Positions 28,178 through 37,432 of a DNA stretch of 64,000 nucleotides are shown here, one piece after another. This DNA comes from Alteromonadaceae bacterium Bs31 (lineage in GTDB: Bacteria > Pseudomonadota > Gammaproteobacteria > Pseudomonadales > Cellvibrionaceae): assembly GCA_900177435.1 (NCBI GenBank), contig FXAI01000007.1:229892-293891 (forward strand), in the 5' to 3' direction. Position numbers and translations under genes: made by a program. Positions within the stretch are counted from its first letter, which is position 1, and each line of letters opens with the position of its first letter. Below the pieces are notes generated by a model that saw only the letters and a list, made by a program, of their open reading frames with translations, made no database searches and was not told where the DNA came from.

Positions 28178-28690
28178 GTGAAAATTAAAAAGGTTATCTC
28201 ACCGTTTCTAGTGGGTTTTTTATTGTGCTTTGGCGCTGCAAGTGCATTCGCCATCGAAAGCGGCAAAGTCGCGCCAGCGCTCACATTAAAAACCCTTAAA
28301 AACCACCAGCAACAGCAAATCAAGCTGGAAGATTACAAAGGTAAGGTGGTCTACCTCGATTTTTGGGCATCCTGGTGTGGCCCCTGTCGCGACTCCTTTC
28401 CCGTTCTTGATGAGCTGCGCGCAAAATATGTGGAAGCTGGCTTTGAGGTTGTCGGTGTAAACCTGGACGAAAATACCTCCGATGCCGACGGGTTTCTAAA
28501 AAAATTCCCGGTTAAATTTCCACTGGCCGCAGACCCCTCAGGTCGCTCTGCAGAAATTTATCAGTTAAAAGGTATGCCCAGCGCCTACGTGATTGATAAA
28601 AAAGGCGTGGTGCGCCATATCGTTGTCGGCTTCGATAAAGATGAAAAGAAAAACCTGGAGCCTCTTATTGCACAGCTGGTAAACGAATAA
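28178..28690 (+). CDS. TlpA-like thioredoxin
   Basis: The 170-residue exported thioredoxin has a signal peptide (1-25, ending AFA) and the active site WCGPC (C67, C70) in VVYLDFWASWCGPCRDSFPV, with the cis-proline region KGMPSAYVID. Such periplasmic reductases keep cysteines reduced for haem attachment or metal sites. It starts with GTG at 28178 preceded by an AGAGAAG ribosome site. It overlaps the DUF4266 gene by one base and follows DUF1552 by 78 bases. Confidence 0.92.
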   Translation: MKIKKVISPFLVGFLLCFGAASAFAIESGKVAPALTLKTLKNHQQQQIKLEDYKGKVVYLDFWASWCGPCRDSFPVLDELRAKYVEAGFEVVGVNLDENTSDADGFLKKFPVKFPLAADPSGRSAEIYQLKGMPSAYVIDKKGVVRHIVVGFDKDEKKNLEPLIAQLVNE

Positions 28691-28899
28691 TGAAAAAAGT
28701 TTTATTGTTAATTCTACTCGCGGCTTGCGCTCAAGGGTGCAGCCAGGTAAAGGCCTGGGAGCGGGGAAATCTCGCCAAAGCAGAAATGGCATTCTCACCA
28801 GACCCGCTGGAAGACAAAATTCGTAACCATGTTTATCACAGTAAAGAAGCATCCCAGACAGTCGGCGCCGGAGCAGGCGGTGGTTGTGGTTGTAATTGA
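28690..28899 (+). CDS. DUF4266 small lipoprotein with Gly/Cys tail
   Basis: The 69-residue product has a signal with two possible lipobox cysteines (LLAAC13 and AQGC17). It has the conserved core VKAWERGNLAKAEMAF, then HVYHSKEAS, and ends in GAGGGCGCN with C66 and C68. That layout matches DUF4266. The terminal CGC could bind metal or be the partner of the adjacent thioredoxin; this is inference. The ATG overlaps the stop of the thioredoxin gene by one base, so the two are translationally coupled. Confidence 0.88.
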   Translation: MKKVLLLILLAACAQGCSQVKAWERGNLAKAEMAFSPDPLEDKIRNHVYHSKEASQTVGAGAGGGCGCN

Positions 28900-28912
28900 G
28901 GATGAATAAATA

Positions 28913-30070
28913 ATGCAAGAAAAAAAACCCGCACTGGCCGCACTCAGTACTGCCGCTATGCTGCTAAATTCGCTGGCCCCTGTCGCCAATGCCAATCCGC
29001 CCGATCAGAAAACATCGGTGGACTACCGCTATACCAATTATAAAGAAGGTGCGCTGGAGCCCAGTAAAGTTGCTGAAGGCAGCACTGAACGCTATACCAT
29101 CGACATTCACCAGGTAAAAGTTAAAACCCCGGTAGCTGGTGATACTGAGCTAACGTTTAGCGGCCAGTTCGAAACGCTCTCGGGTGCATCACCATGGTAC
29201 GTGCTTCCCAATGCCGATGGCGAAGCTGTGCAAGTGATGACTGGAGCCACTATTGATGAGTCCCGTGCTGAAGCCGGCCTGGATTTTCGCAGTTACAACG
29301 AGCGCTCAGAGTCAACGCTCTCAGTAAGCTACTCCGGAGAGAATGACTACACCTCATTTGGTTTTGGTTATGGCGGGCAATGGCGCCTCAATAAAAATAC
29401 CAGCACACTCAGCTGGGGGCTTAATGGCAGCAAAGACTATGTGGATGCCACGGATGCAGAGCTCTACCCCGGCAGGCCAACAGAAGAAACCAAAAACCGC
29501 CTGGGTGGCTACCTGGGCTTTTCTCAGGTAATGACCAAGAATCGACTGGTGGGCATCACACTGGGAGTGTCCAACCTGGAGGGCTACCTTTCGGACCCCT
29601 ACAAACTGGCCTGGGTTGCTGGTGATATTATTCAAGACTCACGCCCCACTTCCCAGAACAACGTTAATGCCGCGCTACGCTGGCGAGAGTTTGTTCCCGC
29701 CGCCAATGCAGCCTTGCACGTTGATATCGGCTACTACAGCAACGACTGGGAAATATCATCTGGCACGGTTGACCTGGCCTGGTACCAAAATATTGCCAGT
29801 AACTGGCAAGTGGTTCCCTCGCTCCGCTACTACAACCAGAGCGCCGCTGTGTTTTACCAGCCTTTTTACAATCAGGACAGAGCCGACGGATTCTACTCCA
29901 GCGACTATCGCCTGTCTGAATTCTCAGCGGTGAGCGCACGGCTTAAAGTAGCCAGAACTTTTGACCGGTTTTACCTTAATTTTTTATACGAAAATTATTC
30001 AGCTTCCGGCGATCACCCTGCCTTGCTAAGCTTTGATTTACTATCACTGGGGATTGGAACAGACTTTTAG
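28913..30070 (+). CDS. DUF3570 outer-membrane-type protein
   Basis: The 385-residue product has a signal peptide (about 1-28, ending NANA) and a repetitive amphipathic beta pattern to the C-terminus, which ends LLSLGIGTDF with a terminal phenylalanine, suggesting an outer-membrane barrel. Two short motifs, LSGASPWY at 89-96 and MTGATIDESR at 109-118, resemble the S/T-G-A-S/T site where ApbE attaches FMN in other proteins. DUF3570 is regularly found beside DUF4266, a thioredoxin and ApbE, as here. Function is not established. Confidence 0.85.
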   Translation: MQEKKPALAALSTAAMLLNSLAPVANANPPDQKTSVDYRYTNYKEGALEPSKVAEGSTERYTIDIHQVKVKTPVAGDTELTFSGQFETLSGASPWYVLPNADGEAVQVMTGATIDESRAEAGLDFRSYNERSESTLSVSYSGENDYTSFGFGYGGQWRLNKNTSTLSWGLNGSKDYVDATDAELYPGRPTEETKNRLGGYLGFSQVMTKNRLVGITLGVSNLEGYLSDPYKLAWVAGDIIQDSRPTSQNNVNAALRWREFVPAANAALHVDIGYYSNDWEISSGTVDLAWYQNIASNWQVVPSLRYYNQSAAVFYQPFYNQDRADGFYSSDYRLSEFSAVSARLKVARTFDRFYLNFLYENYSASGDHPALLSFDLLSLGIGTDF

Positions 30071-30128
30071 GCAAGCCCAGGCTAAGCGCTAAGTTATCTA
30101 ACCGAAAATCAAAGTCGTCGGAGTTCAA

Positions 30129-31043
30129 ATGTCACAGGCCTTGCAACTGCATTCGCACCGTTTCAAGGCTATGGGCAGCCCCTGTGAGCTTCAATACTAC
30201 GCCCCGGCAGAAACTGCCGGGTTGATTTTTACTACCACCCGCAAACGCCTCAACCAGCTGGAGCAAAAATATTCCCGCTACCTACCCAAAAGCGTAACCA
30301 GCCAAATAAACAGCTCGGCAGGTTCTGGCGAAACCATTGAAGTAGACAATGAAACACTCGGGCTGCTGCACTACGCCGATACCCTCCACAAGCAAAGTGA
30401 CGGACTGTTTGATATCACTTCCGGGCCCTTAAGGCAGGCCTGGAACTTCCGCTCGGGGAAACTGCCCTCGCGTGAAAAACTGGATGCACTGCTGCCGCTT
30501 ATCGGTTGGCAAAAAGCCGAATGGAATCCACCCCATTTCGCACTGCCTCTGCGAGGTATGGAAATTGATTTTGGTGGCTTCGTTAAAGAATACGCAGCAG
30601 ATCAGTTAGCTCAAATACTAACAGGCCAGGGTATTGAGCATGGCCTGGTTAACCTTGGCGGTGATCTGGTGATTATCGGCCCTCATCCCGACGACTCCCC
30701 CTGGCAAGTCGGAATCCAACACCCCCGCAAAACCAACGAAGCGATTGTTCAGCTTCCCCTGCATCGAGGAGCTATTGCCACCAGCGGTGATTACGAGCGT
30801 TTTATGCTTATCGAGGGTAATCGCTATTCACACTTGCTCAACCCTTGCAGCGGCTGGCCCGTTAAACCCACTTACGCAGCAGTTACGGTAATTGCAGAGC
30901 AGTGCCTTATTGCAGGCTCATTCTCCAGCATTGCCATGCTGAAAAGTGAGCATGATCAAGATTGGCTAAGTAATTCCGGGCTGGCCTACTTAAGCGTTGA
31001 CCAAAAAATGCAACTGAGTGGTAATATCATCGAAACGCGATGA
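30129..31043 (+). CDS. apbE: FAD:protein FMN transferase (ApbE family)
   Basis: ApbE enzymes move FMN from FAD onto Ser/Thr of target proteins. The 304-residue product has the family motifs DGLFDITSGPLRQAWNF (91-107), DFGGFVKEYAADQ (147-159), HGLVNLGGDL (171-180) and AIATSGDYERF (215-225). No signal peptide or lipobox is visible (it starts MSQALQLHSHRFKAMGSPCE), which is unusual since most ApbE proteins act in the periplasm. It is last in the redox gene set, 58 bases after DUF3570. The likely target is the DUF3570 protein next door (inference). Confidence 0.9.
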   Translation: MSQALQLHSHRFKAMGSPCELQYYAPAETAGLIFTTTRKRLNQLEQKYSRYLPKSVTSQINSSAGSGETIEVDNETLGLLHYADTLHKQSDGLFDITSGPLRQAWNFRSGKLPSREKLDALLPLIGWQKAEWNPPHFALPLRGMEIDFGGFVKEYAADQLAQILTGQGIEHGLVNLGGDLVIIGPHPDDSPWQVGIQHPRKTNEAIVQLPLHRGAIATSGDYERFMLIEGNRYSHLLNPCSGWPVKPTYAAVTVIAEQCLIAGSFSSIAMLKSEHDQDWLSNSGLAYLSVDQKMQLSGNIIETR

Positions 31044-31243
31044 ATGGCCTAAAGCCTGCATAGCACTCTTCAGCTTTGCACCCAGCAAGCAGAGCAATGA
31101 AGCAGAGAACACCGCCAGCGCGTGGTTTATCCCGAAGGCTTCACGACTTTAAAAATTATATTTCGCAATTGAGCTGCAATTAAAATTATGCTTGCTCTAC
31201 AATTATGCGAAAATCTCAATCACACGGGTGTGGTGAACAATCA

Positions 31244-32686
31244 ATGGCAATAAACTGGAAAGACTATTCATCGGCAGAGTTCTTCGATGAAGTAATGAGC
31301 AGTCCTGGCAACGCCAGAAAACCCGCAAAAAAACTAGTCTCCTATCTCAAAACCCTCTCCGAAGAAGACGTTACAGCGCGTAAACTGGCAGCAGAAAGCA
31401 CTATCAAAGAAATGGGCGTCTCTTTCACCGTCTACACAGAGGGTGGCAATATCGATCGCGCATGGCCTTTCGATATCATTCCGCGAACCATTTCCAGCAA
31501 GCAGTGGGAGACAGCTGCCGCAGGCCTGAAGCAGAGGCTAACGGCACTTAACCTGTTTATTAACGACCTGTACCACGAGCAAAAGATCATCAAAGATGGC
31601 GTCGTACCGGAATTTGTTCTCAAGCAATCAAAAAATTACCGTAAAGAGTGCGAAGGCATAAAGCCCGCTTTTGGTGTGTGGGCTCACATTTGCGGCACTG
31701 ATTTGGTGCGCGCAGGTGATGGCGAATTTTATGTTCTGGAGGACAACCTGCGAGTCCCTTCGGGTGTGTCCTATATGCTGGAGAATCGCGCTATCACCAA
31801 ACGCGTGCTACCCGAACTCTTTGAAGAGGTAGACATCCAACCCGTCGGTGACTACCCCGCAAGACTGTTCGACACTCTGGAAGCACTGTCTCCCCGGCGT
31901 GTAAAACGTCCTGTGATTGTTGTGCTAACACCCGGCATATTCAATTCCGCCTATTTCGAGCACGCCTTTCTCGCTCAGCAAATGGGTGCCGAACTGGTAG
32001 AAGGCAGTGATCTGGTGGTACAGGACGACTGTGTCTTCATGAAAACCATTTCGGGCTTAGAACGCGTCGATGTCATTTATCGACGCATAGATGACCTCTT
32101 CCTCGACCCCGAAGTATTCGATAAAAATTCCGTGCTGGGTGTCGCCGGTTTAATGCGCGCATGGCAAAAAGGCAATGTTGCACTGGCCAATGCCCCGGGA
32201 GCAGGTGTGGCAGACGACAAAGTCGTTTACGCCTTTGTACCCCAGGTTATTAAATATTACCTCGACGAGGACCCCCTTATTCCAAATGTAGAAACCTTCC
32301 TTTGCTATGACGACAAGCAACGCGAATATGTACTCGCCAATCTGGATAAGCTAGTGGTAAAACCTGCCAACGAAAGTGGCGGCTATGGCATGCTGGTTGG
32401 CCCCCACTCCACCAAAAAAGAGCGCGAGACCTTTGCCGACCTTATTAAGAGCAACCCGCGTAATTATATTGCTCAGCCAACTTTGGCGCTTTCGACTGCG
32501 CCCACGCTGGTAGGTAAAAACGAACTGGAGCCTCGACACCTGGACCTGCGCCCATTCATTCTGCAATCGAGAGACACCTATGTTACCAATGGTGGGCTCA
32601 CACGCGTGGCCATGAAAAAAGGCTCGCTGGTAGTCAATTCCTCACAGGGTGGGGGAAGTAAAGATACCTGGATAGTGGACGCTTAA
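31244..32686 (+). CDS. Circularly permuted ATP-grasp protein
   Basis: The 480-residue product belongs to the circularly permuted ATP-grasp type 2 family (former DUF404/DUF407). Recognised blocks are FEVDGVSYMLENR-like VPSGVSYMLENRAITKRVLP, VVLTPGIFNSAYFEHAFLA, RVDVIYRRIDDLFLDP, DKLVVKPANESGGYGMLVG and, at the end, GGSKDTWIVD. Such enzymes are predicted peptide or amide ligases. An in-frame ATG 13 codons upstream exists; I chose the later ATG, preceded by GTGGTGAA, because the extension lacks conserved features. Followed 12 bases later by the alpha-E gene. Confidence 0.88.
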   Translation: MAINWKDYSSAEFFDEVMSSPGNARKPAKKLVSYLKTLSEEDVTARKLAAESTIKEMGVSFTVYTEGGNIDRAWPFDIIPRTISSKQWETAAAGLKQRLTALNLFINDLYHEQKIIKDGVVPEFVLKQSKNYRKECEGIKPAFGVWAHICGTDLVRAGDGEFYVLEDNLRVPSGVSYMLENRAITKRVLPELFEEVDIQPVGDYPARLFDTLEALSPRRVKRPVIVVLTPGIFNSAYFEHAFLAQQMGAELVEGSDLVVQDDCVFMKTISGLERVDVIYRRIDDLFLDPEVFDKNSVLGVAGLMRAWQKGNVALANAPGAGVADDKVVYAFVPQVIKYYLDEDPLIPNVETFLCYDDKQREYVLANLDKLVVKPANESGGYGMLVGPHSTKKERETFADLIKSNPRNYIAQPTLALSTAPTLVGKNELEPRHLDLRPFILQSRDTYVTNGGLTRVAMKKGSLVVNSSQGGGSKDTWIVDA

Positions 32687-32697
32687 GGAGCCCTGGA

Positions 32698-33633
32698 ATG
32701 CTATCAAAAGTTGCTGAACGCACTTATTGGACTGCCCGCTATTTAGAGCGTGTAGAAAATACCGCCCGCCTCGTTCGGGTATACGACAACCTGCTGTTCG
32801 ACCTGCCGCGCAATGTAAACTTCGGCTGGTATAACCTCATTACCCTAAACAGCGCACAACAGGAGTTCGAGGAGCGCTACAAAGTTCAGGACGAACGTAA
32901 TGTTGTGAAATTTTTACTGGGCGACGAGCACAACTACTCCTCGGTAGTGAGCTCACTGAAATTAATTCGGGAAAATGTGCGCACCACGCGAGACGTTGTA
33001 CCAGAAGAAACCTGGGAGCTGGTTAACGAGTTAAACCTGTATGTAAACGACAACCTGCAACAGGGTATTAACCGCCGCAAACGGCACGAGTTTTTAGACG
33101 GCATTATTAAAGGCTGCCAACAAATTCAGGGCTTAATCTATACAACCATGCCCCACGATGCCGCTTGGGATTTCCTTCGAATAGGGCGCAGTATCGAGCG
33201 AGCGGATATGACCACCCGTATACTCGACGCAGGAGTATCCGCCGTATTGCAATTGGTAGACGACGATAACGCAGTAAACAGCCGGCAAATTATTTGGGGT
33301 AATGTTTTGCGTTCTCTTGGCGCAGACCAGGCCTATCGGCGCACAACCCGAACCTCGGTGCGTGGTGACTCTGTTGTACATTACTTACTGGAAGACAAAG
33401 TTTTTCCTCGTACCATCGCACACAGCCTGTACATTATTTTGATTTCCGCCAGCCGCCTGCCTCGCTCTCATGAGCTGGTTGCCTATATGGAAGAGTTACA
33501 GCTAAATATTTTCGACGACGCAGACTACGAGCAGCAAGGCGAACACCTGCGAGACTACCTGAACGATTTACAGACAGAGCTTGGTGCTATTCATGAAAAA
33601 ATAGCTTCACTCTGGTTTCCAATCTATGAATAA
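32698..33633 (+). CDS. Alpha-E domain protein (former DUF403)
   Basis: The 311-residue all-helical protein opens LSKVAERTYWTARYLERVEN, the signature of alpha-E domains, and has WDFLRIGRSIERADMTTRIL in the middle. Alpha-E proteins always accompany circularly permuted ATP-grasp and transglutaminase genes and are thought to form part of the peptide-ligase system. It overlaps nothing but follows ATP-grasp by 12 bases in one transcript. Confidence 0.9.
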   Translation: MLSKVAERTYWTARYLERVENTARLVRVYDNLLFDLPRNVNFGWYNLITLNSAQQEFEERYKVQDERNVVKFLLGDEHNYSSVVSSLKLIRENVRTTRDVVPEETWELVNELNLYVNDNLQQGINRRKRHEFLDGIIKGCQQIQGLIYTTMPHDAAWDFLRIGRSIERADMTTRILDAGVSAVLQLVDDDNAVNSRQIIWGNVLRSLGADQAYRRTTRTSVRGDSVVHYLLEDKVFPRTIAHSLYIILISASRLPRSHELVAYMEELQLNIFDDADYEQQGEHLRDYLNDLQTELGAIHEKIASLWFPIYE

Positions 33634-33707
33634 GGCTTAACACAAGCTTATTCTTTCTATTACTTGTTACATTTTTTTGGGGTAAAACCCGAACGGACTT
33701 TTTTACC

Positions 33708-36700
33708 ATGACTATTCGCGTAGCCATCCAGCACAACACTTACTATAAATTTGATCGCCCGGTAACCTTGTCTCCCCACGTGATTCGCCTGCGCCCGGCA
33801 CCTCACTCGCGCACGCCCATTCATGCTTACAGTTTAAAAGTTTCGCCAAAAGATCATTTTATTAATTGGCAGCAAGACGCTTTTGGAAATTACTTGGCCA
33901 GAGTAGTATTTCCCGAACTCTGTACTGAGTTTTCTATCGAAGTTGAAGTTCAGGCAGACATGACCGTGATTAACCCCTTCGACTTCTTCCTGGAAGAGTA
34001 TGCCGAAGACTTCCCCTTTGAATACGAAGATGAAGTAAAGCAGGAGCTTCTGCCCTACCTCGAAAAAAAACCTGGTGGCCCTTTATTCAAAGAGCTGGTA
34101 GAAAGCGTTCCTCTGGATAAAGTGCGCACTAATGATTTTCTCGTTACACTCAACCAGCTCATTGAAGGTAAAGTTGAATACTTAATCCGTATGGAACCCG
34201 GCGTGCAAACACCGGAAGAAACACTGGAAAAAGGCAAAGGCTCCTGTCGAGACAGTGCCTGGCTATTGGTGCAGTTATTTCGTCACCTCGGTTTGGCGGC
34301 ACGCTTCGCCTCCGGCTATCTGGTACAACTAAAAGCCGATATTAAATCCCTCGACGGCCCCTCGGGTACCGAAGAAGACTTCACGGACTTACATGCATGG
34401 TGCGAAGTTTACCTTCCCGGCGCTGGCTGGGTTGGCCTGGACCCCACCTCCGGCTTGTTTGCCAGCGAAGGCCACATTCCTCTCGCCTGCACGCCAAACC
34501 CGTCTTCAGCGGCGCCTATTAACGGCTACACCGATGAATGCGAAGTGGAATTCGATTTCGAAAACGAAGTCTATCGCATTCACGAAGATCCACGCGTAAC
34601 CAAGCCCTATACCGAACAGCAATGGCAGGAAGTGCTTGCGCTGGGTAAAGCGGTAGATGTCGAACTCGACAAAAATGACGTACGCCTCACCATGGGTGGT
34701 GAACCCACCTTTGTTTCCATTGACGATATGGAATCGGCCCAGTGGAATACCGCCGCACTGGGAACAGAAAAACTGAGCCTGGCAAAATCTTTGTTATTGC
34801 GCTTGCGCGATCACTTTGCTCCGCAGGGCTTACTGCATTACGGTCAAGGCAAATGGTACCCCGGAGAAGAGGTTCCCCGCTGGGCACTGGGCCTATTCTG
34901 GCGAAAAGACGGCGAGCCGCTCTGGCAAGACCACAAATTATTGGCCAGGGTTGATAAAGACTACGGCCACGATATTAAAACCGCACACACCTTTGCAAAA
35001 GAACTGACAAACTTATTGGGGCTCGACAACGAATTTGCCCAAGCCACTTACGAAGATGGCCTGCATTATTTAGCCGAGGCACAAAACCTGCCCGCCAATA
35101 TTGACATACTAGCCAGCAAGGTCATGAAAGACGACCTCGCCCGTAAGCGACTGGTTCGCCTGCTGGAAAAAGGTTTTGATCAACCCGCGGGCTATGTGCT
35201 TCCTCTCGGATGGAACTGGGATGGCGGCGGCTGGTTTACCAGTAAGTGGGAAATGCGTCGCGAACGTATTGTTCTCTCTCCCGGTGACTCGCCAATGGGC
35301 CTGCGCCTGCCATTAAATTCCCTGCCCGAAGTTGAGAAAAAAGAAAAGGAGCTGGAAGTAGAACGGGACCCTTTCGAGCCGCGCGAACCGCTGGCCAAAC
35401 TCGACGAAATGAATTTTGTTGCCAAGCCCAAAAATGGGTCAGAGGATAAAGAAGAAAAAGAAAAAGAAAAAGAAAAGGTTACCGTTACGGAATATTACAA
35501 AGTATTCCGAACAGCCCTTTGTTTTGAAGCTCGGGATGGCAAACTGCATTTATTCCTGCCGCCCATACAGCTACTGGAAGCCTACGTTAACATTATCGCG
35601 GCAATCGAGACTGTCGCAAAAAAACTTGATATTCCGGTGGTAATTGAAGGTTATGAACCACCGCGCGATCATCGCATGCAAAAACTGCTGGTGACACCCG
35701 ACCCCGGTGTTATTGAGGTAAACATTCATCCTGCCAACAATTGGGAGGAAATGGTTGAAACCACCACCGAACTCTACGAAGCCGCAAGAGAGTCTCGCCT
35801 GGGCACAGAAAAATTCATGCTCGACGGTCGGCACACCGGCACCGGCGGCGGCAACCATGTAACGCTGGGCGGTGCAACGCCCGCCGATAGTCCGCTGCTG
35901 CGCCGCCCGGATTTATTGCGCAGCCTGGTGACCTACTGGCAGCATCACCCCAGCCTTAGCTACCTGTTTTCCGGCGCTTTTATTGGGCCTACCAGTCAGG
36001 CGCCACGCGCCGACGAAGGCCGCGATGAAATGCTCTATGAAATGGAGGTTGCCTTCAAGCAAATGCCGGATGGCATAGTGCCAGAACCCTGGCTGGTGGA
36101 TCGATTAATGCGTAACTTGTTAATCGACATTACGGGTAATACCCACCGGGCCGAATTTTGTATCGACAAACTCTATTCACCAGACTCTCCCACTGGTCGC
36201 CTGGGTATATTGGAGTTTCGCGGCTTTGAAATGCCACCGCACAGTCGAATGTCACTGGTACAAATGCTGTTAATCCGCTCCTTAGTAGCCCGCTTCTGGA
36301 ACGAGCCCTATAAAAAGCCCTTGGTTCGCTGGGGCACCTTACTGCACGACCGTTTTATGCTGCCGCATTATGTCTGGCAAGATATCAGAGAAGTGGTAAC
36401 AGACTTAAACGAGCACGGTTATCCCTTCCGGGAAGAATGGCTGCTGCCTTTCGAAGAATTTCGCTTCCCTCACTATGGCCGCGTGCAAATTGATGATGTT
36501 CAAATTGAAGTTCGCTGGGCTATTGAACCCTGGCATGTCCTGGGAGAAGAAGTCAGTGCCTTTGGTACCTCCCGCTATGTGGACTCCTCGGTGGAGAGAG
36601 TGCAGGTGAGAGTCTCTGGTCTGATCGATAACCGCTACATTCTCGCCTGTAATGGCCGAAGAGTGCCTCTGAGCCACACGGGTAAACAGGGTGAGTATGT

Positions 36701-37076
36701 GGCTGGTGTTCGCTACCGCGCCTGGCAACCGCCCTCGGCCTTGCACCCCACTATTGGTGTAGACACTCCGCTCACCTTCGACTTAATCGACACCTGGAAC
36801 GGCATGTCCATCGGCGGCTGCACTTACCACGTAAGCCACCCTGGCGGGCGCAGCTACGATGCTTTCCCTGTGAACGCCTTCGAAGCAGAAAGCCGCCGTG
36901 TAAATCGCTTCGAACCCATGAACCACAGCCAGGCACCCATTACCCCGAGACCAGACCTGGATGCGATACGCGAATTTTTCCCCAGCCAGGAGCCTCCGCG
37001 CCCCATGGCCCCCCCCTTAGAAAATGTACCGGGGGAGTTTCCGCACACCCTGGACTTGAGGAGAAAACCGGATTAA
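33708..37076 (+). CDS. Large transglutaminase-like / DUF2126 protein
   Basis: The 1122-residue product begins with a bacterial transglutaminase N-terminal beta domain (about 1-90) and a transglutaminase core with a complete triad: C180 in GSCRDSAW, H229 in DLHAWCEVY and D245 in GLDPTSG. The remainder (about 310-1110) is DUF2126, with TMGGEPTFVSIDDME, GHTGTGGGNHVTLGGATP-like segments and RPDLLRSLVTYWQHHPSLSY, and a histidine-rich RHTGTGGGNH. DUF2126 may be a further amidoligase-like domain. A charged Glu/Lys stretch lies at about 580-592, encoded by GAAAAA repeats. It follows the alpha-E gene by 74 bases. Confidence 0.88.
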   Translation: MTIRVAIQHNTYYKFDRPVTLSPHVIRLRPAPHSRTPIHAYSLKVSPKDHFINWQQDAFGNYLARVVFPELCTEFSIEVEVQADMTVINPFDFFLEEYAEDFPFEYEDEVKQELLPYLEKKPGGPLFKELVESVPLDKVRTNDFLVTLNQLIEGKVEYLIRMEPGVQTPEETLEKGKGSCRDSAWLLVQLFRHLGLAARFASGYLVQLKADIKSLDGPSGTEEDFTDLHAWCEVYLPGAGWVGLDPTSGLFASEGHIPLACTPNPSSAAPINGYTDECEVEFDFENEVYRIHEDPRVTKPYTEQQWQEVLALGKAVDVELDKNDVRLTMGGEPTFVSIDDMESAQWNTAALGTEKLSLAKSLLLRLRDHFAPQGLLHYGQGKWYPGEEVPRWALGLFWRKDGEPLWQDHKLLARVDKDYGHDIKTAHTFAKELTNLLGLDNEFAQATYEDGLHYLAEAQNLPANIDILASKVMKDDLARKRLVRLLEKGFDQPAGYVLPLGWNWDGGGWFTSKWEMRRERIVLSPGDSPMGLRLPLNSLPEVEKKEKELEVERDPFEPREPLAKLDEMNFVAKPKNGSEDKEEKEKEKEKVTVTEYYKVFRTALCFEARDGKLHLFLPPIQLLEAYVNIIAAIETVAKKLDIPVVIEGYEPPRDHRMQKLLVTPDPGVIEVNIHPANNWEEMVETTTELYEAARESRLGTEKFMLDGRHTGTGGGNHVTLGGATPADSPLLRRPDLLRSLVTYWQHHPSLSYLFSGAFIGPTSQAPRADEGRDEMLYEMEVAFKQMPDGIVPEPWLVDRLMRNLLIDITGNTHRAEFCIDKLYSPDSPTGRLGILEFRGFEMPPHSRMSLVQMLLIRSLVARFWNEPYKKPLVRWGTLLHDRFMLPHYVWQDIREVVTDLNEHGYPFREEWLLPFEEFRFPHYGRVQIDDVQIEVRWAIEPWHVLGEEVSAFGTSRYVDSSVERVQVRVSGLIDNRYILACNGRRVPLSHTGKQGEYVAGVRYRAWQPPSALHPTIGVDTPLTFDLIDTWNGMSIGGCTYHVSHPGGRSYDAFPVNAFEAESRRVNRFEPMNHSQAPITPRPDLDAIREFFPSQEPPRPMAPPLENVPGEFPHTLDLRRKPD

Positions 37077-37432
37077 TTGACTTTTCCCAAAGCCACCCGG
37101 CCCGCATTAAACGTCACTTTTTTTTGGCAGATACCAGCAAGGTTCAGCACCCGGTTTGCAGCCGCCTCTTACATGTTGGCCTTTCGTGAAGCCACCCAAG
37201 TGGCAATCGATGCACCTCTATGTGTTGCCACACCAACCAAGGACAACCCCTTTTTGGAGAGAGGCAAGCCCTGCACACATTTTGCGGCTTAAACAATCTC
37301 GCCTAACATCTGATAAAGGCTCAGCTTGCCCATGGAATCGCTGTAAATATTAGCCCTAACCCGCCATAGGAATAAGCCCAGCGATCAGGTATTCTTTCTG
37401 CTCGATAAATTTAAGCAGTTCCAGAGATATTA
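37077..37432. other. Spacer between the two ATP-grasp modules, no gene seen
   Basis: This 356-base gap has no credible coding frame and no clear terminator. It separates the first (unfused) module from the second (fused) one; a second promoter may lie here, but none was identified. Confidence 0.45.

Noticed and set aside
37077..37292. Possible small gene between the ATP-grasp modules
   Set aside because: The 71-codon frame has no ribosome site and no conserved features.
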